Below, piece after piece: positions 18,109 to 27,478 of a stretch of DNA of 64,000 nucleotides. Location: positions 186,001-250,000 of the forward strand of contig NZ_JBEPMX010000002.1 in assembly GCF_040545925.1 (NCBI RefSeq), in the 5' to 3' direction. The stretch is from Alkalibacillus flavidus. Lineage in GTDB: Bacteria > Bacillota > Bacilli > Bacillales > Alkalibacillaceae. How positions within the stretch are numbered: the stretch's first letter is position 1; each line of letters starts with the position of its first letter. Both the position numbers and the translations under genes were made by a program. The notes below the pieces were generated by a model. That model did no database searches and had not been told where the DNA came from. It saw only the letters and a list, made by a program, of their open reading frames with translations.

Positions 18109-21100
18109 ATTTTACTACAACATGGTCGTCTTTAAAATAAGCTTTCAACGCCTTGATGCTATCATCTGAAATATGTAAATCAAATGATGGAGCAAGCTGA
18201 TAGACTTGATTTTGTTTATTAGAATACACCGTGATCGGTGACTGGCCTGGATAAGACGATTGAATTCGTTTAATTTCTTCCAACTGTTCTTGTTCATTGC
18301 CATCTAACAATTTTATAAACACTTTTTGTTGACTATCTTGTTCTAATTCATCAAGATCCACGAACGTAACATGTTGTAATATAACTTGTTTAGACCCTTG
18401 TCGCTCATCTAATTGTCCAGATACTTGGATCGTTTTTTCAGCATCAACCTCTCGACCGATTTGTCGGTATAATTGCGGAAATATCACGCCATCCATTTCA
18501 CCTGTCTCATCTTCAAGCGTCACAAACGCCATTTGTTCTCCCCGCTTAGTTCGAATGGTTTTAACTTGGTGAATCGTCACCGTTAATTTGTTCACTTGTT
18601 TAAGTCGCATACGCTTAAACTGTTGAATCGAAACATATCCTTGTCGTGTTAAAGATCGCCTCATATTCTTTAAAGGATGCTCGCTAATTCTAAAGCCCAT
18701 CACTTCTTTTTCCATATTAATCGCTTTAAGTAGTGAGAAATCAGGTACGTCAGTATATTGAACGTTCATATTGAACATTTCATCCATACCTGAAAATAAT
18801 TCACCTTGGTCCATAGCTTGTACAACGGATGCTAACAATTGCGCTCGATTCGAATGAATGTCATCAAAACTACCGACGATTATTAACGATTCTAAAATCG
18901 GCCGTGTCACGATATTTAACGATACACGCTTACAAAAATCAAATAACCCTTGAAAATTCGATTGGCCACGAGCCCTCACAATATCATCATACGCTTGTTT
19001 ACCTAACCCTTTGATAGCTAATAAACCAAAGCGAATCGTTTTCACGTCTTTCACCGTAAACTTCCCGAAACTTTCATTGACTGATGGCGGTAAAACACGC
19101 ACGCCGATTTGCCTTGCTTCTTTTATATACATTTCCAATTTTGCTGAATCGTGCATGACCTGCGATAATAATTCAGCATAAAAGTAAGCAGGATAATGCG
19201 CTTTAAAATAAGCTAACTGATAAGCAATCATCGAATACGCGACAGCGTGACTTTTATTGAAACCGTAGTCCGCAAAGTGCTCAATCCAATCAAATAGTTG
19301 AACCCCTAACGACTCTTCGTAACCTTGTTCAACAACCCCATTTAAGAATGATTGTCGTAACTCCTCAATTTGTTCACGATCTTTTTTACTAATAGCTCGG
19401 CGCAATAAATCAGCTTGGCTCATAGAAAATCCAGCTAATTGACTAGCTATTTGCATAATTTGTTCTTGATAAACAAGCACACCATATGTCTCATTCAAAA
19501 TCGGAGCTAAATCGTCGTGAATGATATCGACTGACTCACGACGATGCTTACGATTAGCAAATGTATCAATAAATTGCATCGGTCCCGGTCTATACAGTGA
19601 AATAACGGCTACAACATCCGCAAATGTCGTCGGTTGAATTAATCGTAATGCTTTTTTCATGCCGGAAGATTCCAACTGAAAAACGCCCGTTGTAAATCCT
19701 CTTTGTAGTAATTGAAAAGTTTTACTGTCATGGGACGGTATGTTGTTCAATGTTAACGGTTTACCTTCACGTTGATTAATTTGACTAAGCATACGTTCGA
19801 TTAACGTTAAATTACGCAATCCTAGAAAATCCATTTTCAATAACCCTAAGGACTCAAGCTCACCCATCGGTAATTGTGTGAGCAATACCCCATCAGACCC
19901 AGGGAACATCGGAATACGATCAGTTAATGGACGATCACTAATGACAACACCCGCAGCATGAACCGAATGATGTCGTGGTAACCCTTCAATGACAAACGCT
20001 GCTTGAAACATCTTTTTTAAAACGTCTGACTCCGAAATATATTGCTTTAATGATGAATTGTCTTGCACCATACCTCGCAATTGCGTCGCATGTTGTGGTA
20101 TAGCTTGCAATAAGTAATTTAATTGTTCTCGACTGATTTGAAACACCTTCGCCAATTCACGAATAGTAGAACGCGATTGGAACGTTCCGAATGTAATAAT
20201 TTGCGCAACGCGATCATCGCCGTATTTGTTCTTAACATACTGCAAAACATCATCGCGACGATAATCAGAAAAATCAATATCAATATCAGGCATTGACTGA
20301 CGTTCTGGATTTAAAAACCGTTCAAATAATAACTCATGCTTAATAGGATCGACATCTGTAATATTGAGTAGATAAGCGACGATGGAACCTGCCGCTGACC
20401 CTCGACCTGGCCCAACTAATATATGTGCTTGTTTAGCATACTTCACAAGATCCCATACGATTAAGAAATAATCCGCAAAAGCCCGATTATTAATGATCTC
20501 AAGCTCATGGTAAAGTCGGTTGTACGCATCACGTTGGCGGTCTTCGCTATATTTTTGTTTTACGCCACGTTCGCACAACGCTTTTAACATCTCTTCTGAT
20601 GATTGATCGGTTTGTTTCGGAAACACAGGCAGATCAAACCATTTTTGAGTCATCGATATATCGCATGCTTGCGCTAATTCATTTGTCCGTTTAAAGGCCT
20701 CAGCCCATTCACTCACAAAATCTTCGTCATACTCATTTAACGATTTCAAGTGGGTTGCTGTATCTTGAAAAGACGATTGTTGATCTATTGTTGCTTGATG
20801 ATCAATCGCCTGCAACGCTTGATAACCGATCACATCACGCTCTTGAACAAAACGAACATTATCCGTCACAACGACCTGTGATTGGTACGACCGCCCGTTA
20901 TGATATAACCAATTTTCAATCAATCGATTAGCATTCGGTTGAAGGTTAATATACCAATCACCTAGCTCACGATCTAACATGGACAAGAGGTCAGACATGC
21001 GACTGTCATCTTGTAAGTAAATCAGTTCTTCAAATACATTATGATAAAACGACACGATCGGAATAATGTCTGGTAACGTAGCTAATTCCGATAAAGTTAT

Positions 21101-21418
21101 ATGTTCTTCGTTAATATGTAATCGATTAGATAAACCAACAAGTGACTGAAAACCTGTTTCAGACTTCGCTAATAAAATAAACCGAACAGGTCTTAACTCA
21201 TCTGCTATATATATCGTTGTCGACATGCCAACAATTGGCTTAATTCCATATTCACGGCACGTATGGACAAACTGATAAGATCCATGCAACACATGTTCAT
21301 CGGTCAAAGCTAAAGCATTGAAACCTTTTTGCTTTGCTTCTTTGACCACTTTATCGATAGAAACGGCACTCTTCATCAGGGTGTAACTACTATATACTTG
21401 CAAATGTACAAAATCCAT
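18104..21418 (-). CDS. dnaE: DNA polymerase III subunit alpha (DnaE)
   Basis: This 1104-residue protein is the error-prone/primer-extending replicative polymerase of Firmicutes. It has an N-terminal PHP domain (VHLQVYSSYTLMKSA, ALTDEHVLHGSY) and the polymerase catalytic core with GPGRGSAAGSIVAYLL and PDIDIDFSDYRRD. Further on are a fingers region (GYNKSHAVAYS-like NKSHAVAYS), a helix-hairpin-helix and an OB-fold near 960-1040 (TLEDETGEMDGVIFP). Length is right for DnaE and too short for PolC. A candidate promoter is at 21466-21494, and ytrH diverges upstream as in B. subtilis. Confidence 0.96.
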   Translation of the reverse strand: MDFVHLQVYSSYTLMKSAVSIDKVVKEAKQKGFNALALTDEHVLHGSYQFVHTCREYGIKPIVGMSTTIYIADELRPVRFILLAKSETGFQSLVGLSNRLHINEEHITLSELATLPDIIPIVSFYHNVFEELIYLQDDSRMSDLLSMLDRELGDWYINLQPNANRLIENWLYHNGRSYQSQVVVTDNVRFVQERDVIGYQALQAIDHQATIDQQSSFQDTATHLKSLNEYDEDFVSEWAEAFKRTNELAQACDISMTQKWFDLPVFPKQTDQSSEEMLKALCERGVKQKYSEDRQRDAYNRLYHELEIINNRAFADYFLIVWDLVKYAKQAHILVGPGRGSAAGSIVAYLLNITDVDPIKHELLFERFLNPERQSMPDIDIDFSDYRRDDVLQYVKNKYGDDRVAQIITFGTFQSRSTIRELAKVFQISREQLNYLLQAIPQHATQLRGMVQDNSSLKQYISESDVLKKMFQAAFVIEGLPRHHSVHAAGVVISDRPLTDRIPMFPGSDGVLLTQLPMGELESLGLLKMDFLGLRNLTLIERMLSQINQREGKPLTLNNIPSHDSKTFQLLQRGFTTGVFQLESSGMKKALRLIQPTTFADVVAVISLYRPGPMQFIDTFANRKHRRESVDIIHDDLAPILNETYGVLVYQEQIMQIASQLAGFSMSQADLLRRAISKKDREQIEELRQSFLNGVVEQGYEESLGVQLFDWIEHFADYGFNKSHAVAYSMIAYQLAYFKAHYPAYFYAELLSQVMHDSAKLEMYIKEARQIGVRVLPPSVNESFGKFTVKDVKTIRFGLLAIKGLGKQAYDDIVRARGQSNFQGLFDFCKRVSLNIVTRPILESLIIVGSFDDIHSNRAQLLASVVQAMDQGELFSGMDEMFNMNVQYTDVPDFSLLKAINMEKEVMGFRISEHPLKNMRRSLTRQGYVSIQQFKRMRLKQVNKLTVTIHQVKTIRTKRGEQMAFVTLEDETGEMDGVIFPQLYRQIGREVDAEKTIQVSGQLDERQGSKQVILQHVTFVDLDELEQDSQQKVFIKLLDGNEQEQLEEIKRIQSSYPGQSPITVYSNKQNQVYQLAPSFDLHISDDSIKALKAYFKDDHVVVKS

Positions 21419-21465
21419 GCATGAATCACCTTTCGCTTCGACTCAATTGTTATCTACTTAACTAT

Positions 21466-21494
21466 ATTATATCGGAGAAACCGTGAAGTTGAAA
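21466..21494 (-). promoter_or_regulatory. Candidate promoter for dnaE
   Basis: A perfect TATAAT (plus 21466-21471) lies 17 nt from a weak TTTCAA -35 (plus 21489-21494) on the minus strand. Confidence 0.4.
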
Positions 21495-21585
21495 TCAAAC
21501 ACATAAATCAATCGCATAAACATATAAATGGAAAACACGACCTATCTCATTTTTAAAATAGACAACCCTCTGAAAGGGCGATTAG

Positions 21586-21915
21586 ATGGAAGAACGTATG
21601 ATGATTTCAATAATAAAATGTTTTTTTATCGCGTTTGGTGTCTTAACAGGTGGTGCCTTGTTCGGTAGCTTAGGTGGTTATTTAACAGGACAACCTCCAT
21701 TATCAGAAATGGTACTTGCAGCAAAAAAACTTCGGATTTGGGCGATTGTCGCAGCAATAGGGGGTACATTTGATGCGATATCAACGTTTGAAAAAGGGAT
21801 CTTTGAAGCATCAACCATTGATGTGATTAAACAAATTGCCTTAATCATTTCTGCTATGAGTGGTGTTAAATCCGGATTAACGCTAATCAACTGGTTAACA
21901 CAAGGTGATCTATAA
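21586..21915 (+). CDS. ytrH: Sporulation membrane protein YtrH
   Basis: The 109-residue protein has three hydrophobic segments (FFIAFGVLTGGALFGSLGGYL; IWAIVAAIGGTFDAI; a C-terminal one) and the family sequence GGYLTGQPPLSEM. In B. subtilis the ytrH-ytrI operon is made in the mother cell under sigma-E and is needed for efficient sporulation. AAAGGG precedes the ATG at 8 nt. ytrI follows after a single base, the same arrangement as in B. subtilis, divergent from dnaE. Confidence 0.9.
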   Translation: MEERMMISIIKCFFIAFGVLTGGALFGSLGGYLTGQPPLSEMVLAAKKLRIWAIVAAIGGTFDAISTFEKGIFEASTIDVIKQIALIISAMSGVKSGLTLINWLTQGDL

Positions 21916-21916
21916 C

Positions 21917-22423
21917 ATGCATATCCCGCCTTATTACAAAAAACCGACTTGGCAAACGTTTTTTATCGGCGTTTTAACCGGTGTCGTCGTTGGGTATATC
22001 TTTTTCCTCTATGTATATGGGGAACATACGGAGCGTTGGATCGAGGACAATTTAACGATACGCCAAGAACTACAACAAATCAAACAAGAGAATAAATTGC
22101 TAAAAGATGACCAACATGACCTGAGTCAACAAACTGAACAACGTTTAACCATTCAAGAAACAGATATCGAATGGACAAATGCTGAACAACTAGACTTAGA
22201 TCGATTTACGACACACGAACTGGAAGAACAGCTACAGGCACAATTAGAATCAATCATTGGTCAAAATATCGAATCGTTATCTGAACAACGTACATTGCTT
22301 ATACAGACGATCGAGAATAAAGTTTTCAATATTCGCGATGTTAAATATCAACTGACGGTTAGACATATGACAATTGCACCAACATTAATCATGTCATTAG
22401 AAATCGACTTAACATCGTCATAA
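21917..22423 (+). CDS. ytrI: Sporulation membrane protein YtrI
   Basis: A 168-residue bitopic protein with one TM helix at about 13-36 (FFIGVLTGVVVGYIFFLYVYG) is followed by a charged helical region, probably coiled coil (about 45-90), and a beta-rich C-terminal domain. It is the YtrI sporulation protein, partner of YtrH. I use the ATG at 21917, with AAGGTGATC upstream, rather than the GTG at 21905 that overlaps ytrH. Confidence 0.85.
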   Translation: MHIPPYYKKPTWQTFFIGVLTGVVVGYIFFLYVYGEHTERWIEDNLTIRQELQQIKQENKLLKDDQHDLSQQTEQRLTIQETDIEWTNAEQLDLDRFTTHELEEQLQAQLESIIGQNIESLSEQRTLLIQTIENKVFNIRDVKYQLTVRHMTIAPTLIMSLEIDLTSS

Positions 22424-22553
22424 TTTTGCCAAAACTTTGTGACGTTTTTATAAACTTTCGAATATGTATGCGCATAGACAAATGACATTGGGTATAATAA
22501 AAGTAGAAAATAGTAACTATTCATAAGTGACATTTTTGAAAGAGGTGAGGATT

Positions 22554-22745
22554 ATGTTTGTTCAATACAAACAACGCATTGCGAACGAGAAAATTAATCG
22601 TCTTAAAGATGGCTATTCTGCCTATGCCGAATCCGAAGAACTCATCCGCCTTATGAAACGACGTATACAAGCAAACAATTTAACTATTTACGAAGATCAC
22701 ACTGACATAGGTTCTTGGTTTATTCCACAAGATCGAAGTGGATAA
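22554..22745 (+). CDS. Small conserved protein of unknown function
   Basis: The product is a 63-residue soluble, basic and helical protein (MFVQYKQRIANEKINRLKDG, then SEELIRLMKRRIQ). AGAGGTGAGG lies 6-8 nt before the ATG at 22554. The longer reading from a TTG at 22527 is unlikely. Its place after ytrI is where B. subtilis carries the small gene ytzJ, which it may correspond to; I am not certain. It is followed by a strong terminator shared with nrnA. Confidence 0.6.
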   Translation: MFVQYKQRIANEKINRLKDGYSAYAESEELIRLMKRRIQANNLTIYEDHTDIGSWFIPQDRSG

Positions 22746-22749
22746 TGAA

Positions 22750-22777
22750 CAGGCCTCAGCTCTGCTGCTGAGGCCTG
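22750..22777 (+). terminator. Convergent terminator between the small ytrI-linked gene and nrnA
   Basis: An 11-bp stem CAGGCCTCAGC/GCTGAGGCCTG with a 6-nt loop is followed by TTTATTTATT on the plus strand. Confidence 0.85.
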
Positions 22778-22782
22778 TTTAT

Positions 22783-23718
22783 TTATTCAAATTGCTCACA
22801 AACGTCATCTAATGCTTGAATGACGTTGTCAGATTCTTCCCAAGACGAAATTTTAGCACCAGATGCCATTGGATGACCGCCACCGTTAAACTGTTCAGCC
22901 ACCCCGTTAATCACTGGACCTTTCGACCGTAGACGAATGCGTATAACATCGTCTTCCTCCACGAAAAAGACCCACGCCAGAACACCTTCGATATCTGCCG
23001 CAACACTGACGAATGCATGTGTCTCATCAGGCTTAATCTCATACTGCTCAAGCATATCTTGCGTTAATTTAAACACAACTAAGCCACTGTCACGGCATTC
23101 TAATGTTCTTAGTAATTCTCCTTTGAATTTAGCCATATTAAGCGACACACGATACATCTCATCATGCAATTCTTGACGGTCAAAATCATATGTCACTAAT
23201 TCTTTAGCCGATTCAAACGTACGCTCTGTCGTATTGCCAAACAAAAACCGACCCGTATCAGCTATAATACCAGCGTATAATAAACGAGCAGCTTCATCCG
23301 TCATCACCCAGTCTGATGACGCTTGGTACAATTCATATACCATCTCGCAAGTCGAAGATGCATTCGGGTCAACCCACATGACATCTCCATACGGCTCACG
23401 ATTTGGGTGGTGGTCTATTTTAATCAATTGCTTACCATTGTTGTAACGCTGATCACAAACGCGCTCTTCATTCGCTGTATCACAAACAATCACAAGCGCC
23501 TGATCATACACCTCATCACTAATCTCGTCCAATCGAGCTAAATACATTAAACTCGGATCCTCTTCCCCTACAACATAAACGTGTTTATTAGGATAGTTAG
23601 CTTGAATTAATTTAGCTAAACCAACTTGCGACCCATAAGCGTCCGGGTCTGGTCTTACATGTCGGTGTAAGATAATTGTGTCATATTGTTTAATCGCTTG
23701 AATAATGTCGTTTTGCAT
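22783..23718 (-). CDS. nrnA: NrnA: oligoribonuclease and pAp phosphatase (DHH family)
   Basis: This 311-residue DHH/DHHA1 phosphoesterase degrades nano-RNA and converts 3'-phosphoadenosine 5'-phosphate to AMP. Metal ligands appear in HRHVRPDPDAYGS, VCDTAN and the name-giving IDHHPN. The C-terminal DHHA1 substrate-binding motif is GGGHPMASGAKI. Length and position (YtqI, between ytrI and ytpI) match B. subtilis. Confidence 0.95.
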   Translation of the reverse strand: MQNDIIQAIKQYDTIILHRHVRPDPDAYGSQVGLAKLIQANYPNKHVYVVGEEDPSLMYLARLDEISDEVYDQALVIVCDTANEERVCDQRYNNGKQLIKIDHHPNREPYGDVMWVDPNASSTCEMVYELYQASSDWVMTDEAARLLYAGIIADTGRFLFGNTTERTFESAKELVTYDFDRQELHDEMYRVSLNMAKFKGELLRTLECRDSGLVVFKLTQDMLEQYEIKPDETHAFVSVAADIEGVLAWVFFVEEDDVIRIRLRSKGPVINGVAEQFNGGGHPMASGAKISSWEESDNVIQALDDVCEQFE

Positions 23719-23814
23719 ACGTTCAATCCTTTCGCATAATTGTCACTAGCCTTTTGTCATAAAAATCGATACAATAGAAACGGATTTCATGATGACAAAA
23801 AGGAGCGTTTTCTC

Positions 23815-24120
23815 GTGATTATTTTAGTAACGATTTTCGTCGTTTCAATCGTTTTTTATTTATATTTTAAAGTTCGTATATTGAACTATAAAAACCCGTT
23901 ATACATGGAATATACTAATGGCAAGGCACGCATTGCCTTAGGTTTATTTATCAGTACATTTGGCATTAACGCGTACGGCTTTTATCAAACACAATTCGCT
24001 TTGTTTATTTGTATTATCTTTTTAGCACTTGGCATTGCACAATTAACACACGGTTATAAAGTCTTTAAACATTATCGCGAAGAAATTATCAAATTACAAG
24101 ACGCTGGCGAATTAGATTAA
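23815..24120 (+). CDS. ytpI: YtpI family membrane protein
   Basis: The 101-residue protein has three TM helices (VTIFVVSIVFYLYFKVRI; ALGLFISTFGINAYGF; LFICIIFLALGIAQL) and a charged C-terminal tail. It is an uncharacterised YtpI-like protein, conserved at this locus. I choose the GTG at 23815, with AAGGAG 9 nt upstream; the longer frame from 23740 has no ribosome binding site. Its last four bases overlap the end of the convergent ytoI gene. Confidence 0.85.
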   Translation: MIILVTIFVVSIVFYLYFKVRILNYKNPLYMEYTNGKARIALGLFISTFGINAYGFYQTQFALFICIIFLALGIAQLTHGYKVFKHYREEIIKLQDAGELD

Positions 24121-25421
24121 CGATTAATTAATTGAGCCATAACCATCGCTTTCCCAACTAATTCGTCGTTTGAAAAAACTTGTACGTCAATTTTGGCAAA
24201 CTTTCGTCCTAATTCTAACAAGTCAGGTTTAATATTTAACATTACACCAATTTGAACAGGTTTCATGAAGAAGATTGATAAATTTTCAATCACCATGTCA
24301 CCTGTTTTTTCTTTTTTTAACGTTTGATTACACGCTTCTGTTACAAGAGAAGCAAAAACCCCGTATGATAATGTCCCGATCTGATTCGTCATCTGTGGTG
24401 TGACTTCTGTTGCGAAATAACCATCTGTGTCATCTGAATGAAGTTGTTTGTTAATTAGATCATCAATCGTTTCACCAATCTGTGGTTGGCGTTGACTACT
24501 TTGTAAACCTTTAATCACATCTTGTCGGCTTATAACCCCTTTAAATGTATTCGTATCATCTACAACTGGCATCATTTCAATGCCTTGCCACACCATTGTA
24601 TGCGCGGCACTCGCAAGAGATGTTGACGCTTTTGCCGTAATAGGTTGATTCGCCATGACTTTCTCGATCTTTAAATCGATTCGCTTATTAATAATATCCT
24701 TCGATGTGACAACCCCAACAACTTGATGATCACGGTTTAACACGGGATACCGACTATGTTTTGTTTGATCGTATAATGCATGCCAAGAAGATACTAGGTC
24801 GTCGTCGTATAAGACATGTGTATCATCAAAAGGCGTATAAATATCGTCCACAATGACAATCTCTTTTTTGATCAGTTGGTCATAAATCGCACGGTTGATC
24901 ATCGCTGCCACTGTGAACGTATCGTAAGAACACGAAATGACAGGTAACTCATAGCGATCAGCTAAGTTTTTTACATAATCAGTTGTATCAAAACCACCTG
25001 TAATTAAAATCGCAGCACCAGCGTTTAATGCCTTTTCTTGGGCTTTGACACGGTTACCGACAATGAGTAAGCTACCCTTCTCCGTATACTTCATCATCGC
25101 TTCAAGTTTCATCGCGCCAATAACAAATTTATTCAGCGTTTTATGTAAGCCTGTTCGCCCACCGAGCACTTGTCCATCAACGATGTTAATAACTTCTGCA
25201 AACGTTAGTTTTTCGATATTTTCTTTACGTTTTTGTTCGATTCGTATCGTCCCTACTCGTTCGATGGTACTGACGAGGCCGGTAGTTTGAGCATCTTTAA
25301 TGGCTCGATAAGCGGTCCCTTCACTTACGGCTAATTCTTTTGCGATCGCGCGAACAGAAATTTTCGACCCAATCGGCAATGCTTCTATATAATTTAATAT
25401 TTGTTCATGCTTCGTGCTCAT
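24117..25421 (-). CDS. ytoI: YtoI: HTH, DRTGG, twin-CBS and hotdog domain protein
   Basis: The 434-residue protein has an N-terminal helix-turn-helix (VRAIAKELAVSEGTAYRAIKD), a DRTGG domain (about 75-185, with GGRTGLHKT), and two CBS domains (about 195-310; VVTSKDI, GVISRQDV). A thioesterase-like hotdog domain runs to the C-terminus. CBS pairs usually bind adenine nucleotides, so it is likely a nucleotide-responsive regulator, possibly DNA-binding. The true role is unknown. It overlaps the convergent ytpI by 4 bp, the B. subtilis arrangement. Confidence 0.88.
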   Translation of the reverse strand: MSTKHEQILNYIEALPIGSKISVRAIAKELAVSEGTAYRAIKDAQTTGLVSTIERVGTIRIEQKRKENIEKLTFAEVINIVDGQVLGGRTGLHKTLNKFVIGAMKLEAMMKYTEKGSLLIVGNRVKAQEKALNAGAAILITGGFDTTDYVKNLADRYELPVISCSYDTFTVAAMINRAIYDQLIKKEIVIVDDIYTPFDDTHVLYDDDLVSSWHALYDQTKHSRYPVLNRDHQVVGVVTSKDIINKRIDLKIEKVMANQPITAKASTSLASAAHTMVWQGIEMMPVVDDTNTFKGVISRQDVIKGLQSSQRQPQIGETIDDLINKQLHSDDTDGYFATEVTPQMTNQIGTLSYGVFASLVTEACNQTLKKEKTGDMVIENLSIFFMKPVQIGVMLNIKPDLLELGRKFAKIDVQVFSNDELVGKAMVMAQLINR

Positions 25422-25498
25422 CGACTCACCTTATCCATTACAGTCATATAAAACCATTATATCGTTTGACGCCACATTCAGCAATTCAACCTACATGA

Positions 25499-25527
25499 AA
25501 AAAGCAGCCGAATAGAATCGACTGCTT
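25499..25527 (-). terminator. Terminator after ytkL
   Basis: On the minus strand AAGCAGTCG pairs with CGGCTGCTT (one G-U), loop ATTCTATT, followed by a run of T. Confidence 0.8.
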
Positions 25528-25535
25528 AAATCATT

Positions 25536-26216
25536 TTATAAATCGAGTGCGTCACCTGGGTTCATGACATAACCGACGTTTTGACCTAGTGAATTCGCAA
25601 AGGCTTCTCCGTCTTGATTAATCAATGGGAATGTATTGTAATGGACAGGAACTACACGATCAGCTTTGATCCATTCAGCTGCTAAACGTGCATCATCAGG
25701 CCCCATCGTGAAATTATCGCCTATCGGTAAAAACGCTAAATCAATATCATTCAATTCACCGATTAATTTCATATCGGAGAATAATCCAGTATCCCCAGCA
25801 TGATAAATCGTTTTACCTTCAACTGTTAACAGTAAACCTGCTGGCATTCCTGTATAAACGATTGTCCCGTCATCTTCAGTATAAGCTGAACCATGGAAAG
25901 CTTGTGTTAATTTGACATGACCGAAATCAAATTGATGGCCGCCACCAATATGCATTGGATGGGCATTCAATCCTTTATTACCTAAATAAGTCGCCAATTC
26001 AAACGGAGCTACAATTTGTGCATCATTCGCTTTAGCAATTTGTTCAGTATCCCCGACGTGATCATTGTGACCATGTGTTAATAAAATCACATCAGCTTCT
26101 AACCCTTCAGCTTGTAAATCGCAATTATCGTTTCCTGAAATAAACGGATCGATTAAAATAGTATGTTCGTTTGTTACAACCTTTACGACAGAATGACCGT
26201 GATAAGATACTTTCAT
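25536..26216 (-). CDS. ytkL: UPF0173 metal-dependent hydrolase YtkL
   Basis: The 226-residue metallo-beta-lactamase fold protein has the metal motif LLTHGHNDHVGD, later ligands in HGSAYTED and YHAGDTGLFSD, and the C-terminal VPVHYNTFP. It belongs to UPF0173. The fold predicts a hydrolase; the substrate is unknown. The neighbourhood (ytoI on one side, an M24 peptidase divergent on the other) does not reveal more. Confidence 0.9.
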   Translation of the reverse strand: MKVSYHGHSVVKVVTNEHTILIDPFISGNDNCDLQAEGLEADVILLTHGHNDHVGDTEQIAKANDAQIVAPFELATYLGNKGLNAHPMHIGGGHQFDFGHVKLTQAFHGSAYTEDDGTIVYTGMPAGLLLTVEGKTIYHAGDTGLFSDMKLIGELNDIDLAFLPIGDNFTMGPDDARLAAEWIKADRVVPVHYNTFPLINQDGEAFANSLGQNVGYVMNPGDALDL

Positions 26217-26330
26217 GATTTTGCCCTCCTACATTATTTAAAATTTTCAACCAATTATAGTATCACCATTCATTTATTACCCGTTATCGTTTATGATTAC
26301 ACATAACAAGAAAAATTTTGAGGTGATAAC

Positions 26331-27428
26331 ATGAAAAAACGAAGCGAACAATTAATTGATGCATTGAAACAACATGACTTAGACAGCGTTTTTGTAACAT
26401 CAAAAGCAAACGTCTTCTATTATAGTGGCCTTTATGCTGAAGCGCACGAGCGCCTTATTGCTGTTTATATCGACACATCAGGAAGACAAGCGATTATCGC
26501 GCCCGCGTTAGAATTGGAAGATATTAAACATACCGGGTGGTCCCATGATGTCATTACGTATTATGATCACGAAAATCCGTGGCATAAATTCAAACAATGG
26601 CTCACATCAACGGGCGAATTGCCTCAGACATTAGCCATTGAAGAAGACCATTTAAATGTCGTTCGTTTTCATGAAATTAAAGAATTAACTCAAAACGGTT
26701 CCGTCCAAAATGGTCAGAACGTATTAAATAACATTCGAGTCATCAAAGACGACACGGAACGAGAAAAACTACAGGAAGCAGCTCGTTTTGCGGATTTCGC
26801 AATCGAAACAGCTGTTCAACATATCCAGCCCGGTAAAACAGAATTAGATATTATTGCTGAAGTCGAATATGCATTAAAACGAAAAGGTATCCGCGATATG
26901 TCATTTTCAACTCTCGTGTTATCTGGCGACAAAACAGCCTCACCACACGGGACACCAAGTACAAAACCTATCGAAAACGGTGATTTCGTCTTAATGGATT
27001 TAGGTGTCGTTTATGAAGGATACTGTTCGGACATAACACGTACGGTAGCTGTAGGGCATGTGAGTGATGAACAACAAGCGGTCTATGAAACTGTTCTTGA
27101 AGCAGAGAAACGTGCGATTGCTGCCTGTCATGTTGGAACACCTTTAGGTCAAATTGATGATGCAGCACGCTCTGTTATTAATCAAGCTGGTTATGGTGAT
27201 TATTTTACACACCGAATTGGACACGGCATGGGAATTGATGTTCATGAGTTTCCGTCGATGGCCTCTAATAATCAAGACCCGTTACAAGCCGGCATGACAT
27301 TTACCATTGAGCCTGGCATTTATCAACCAAACGTCGGTGGCGTGCGCATAGAAGATGATATTTATATGACTGAAGACGGACCAGTTAGTTTAACACAATA
27401 TCCAAAAGAATTGCAGATAATTAAATAA
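26331..27428 (+). CDS. pepQ: M24 family Xaa-Pro dipeptidase/aminopeptidase
   Basis: The 365-residue protein has a creatinase N-domain (1-130) and a pita-bread metallopeptidase domain. The five metal ligands are visible: Asp in LMDLGVVYEGYCSD and SDITRTV, His in HRIGHGMGIDVHE, Glu in FTIEPGIY and Glu in VRIEDDI. It probably cleaves Xaa-Pro dipeptides in the cytosol (YkvY/YpdF/PepQ type). GAGGTGAT precedes the ATG. It is a single gene convergent with ald, sharing a terminator. The exact peptide specificity cannot be read, so the symbol is tentative. Confidence 0.85.
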   Translation: MKKRSEQLIDALKQHDLDSVFVTSKANVFYYSGLYAEAHERLIAVYIDTSGRQAIIAPALELEDIKHTGWSHDVITYYDHENPWHKFKQWLTSTGELPQTLAIEEDHLNVVRFHEIKELTQNGSVQNGQNVLNNIRVIKDDTEREKLQEAARFADFAIETAVQHIQPGKTELDIIAEVEYALKRKGIRDMSFSTLVLSGDKTASPHGTPSTKPIENGDFVLMDLGVVYEGYCSDITRTVAVGHVSDEQQAVYETVLEAEKRAIAACHVGTPLGQIDDAARSVINQAGYGDYFTHRIGHGMGIDVHEFPSMASNNQDPLQAGMTFTIEPGIYQPNVGGVRIEDDIYMTEDGPVSLTQYPKELQIIK

Positions 27429-27442
27429 CTGGATTTAAATAA

Positions 27443-27472
27443 CCCTTCGTTCAAAAATGAACGAAGGGTTTA
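27443..27472. terminator. Convergent terminator between pepQ and ald
   Basis: The sequence AACCCTTCGTTC-AAAAAT-GAACGAAGGGTT has a 12-bp stem with A/T runs on both sides, so it can work on either strand. Confidence 0.85.
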
Positions 27473-27478
27473 ATAATC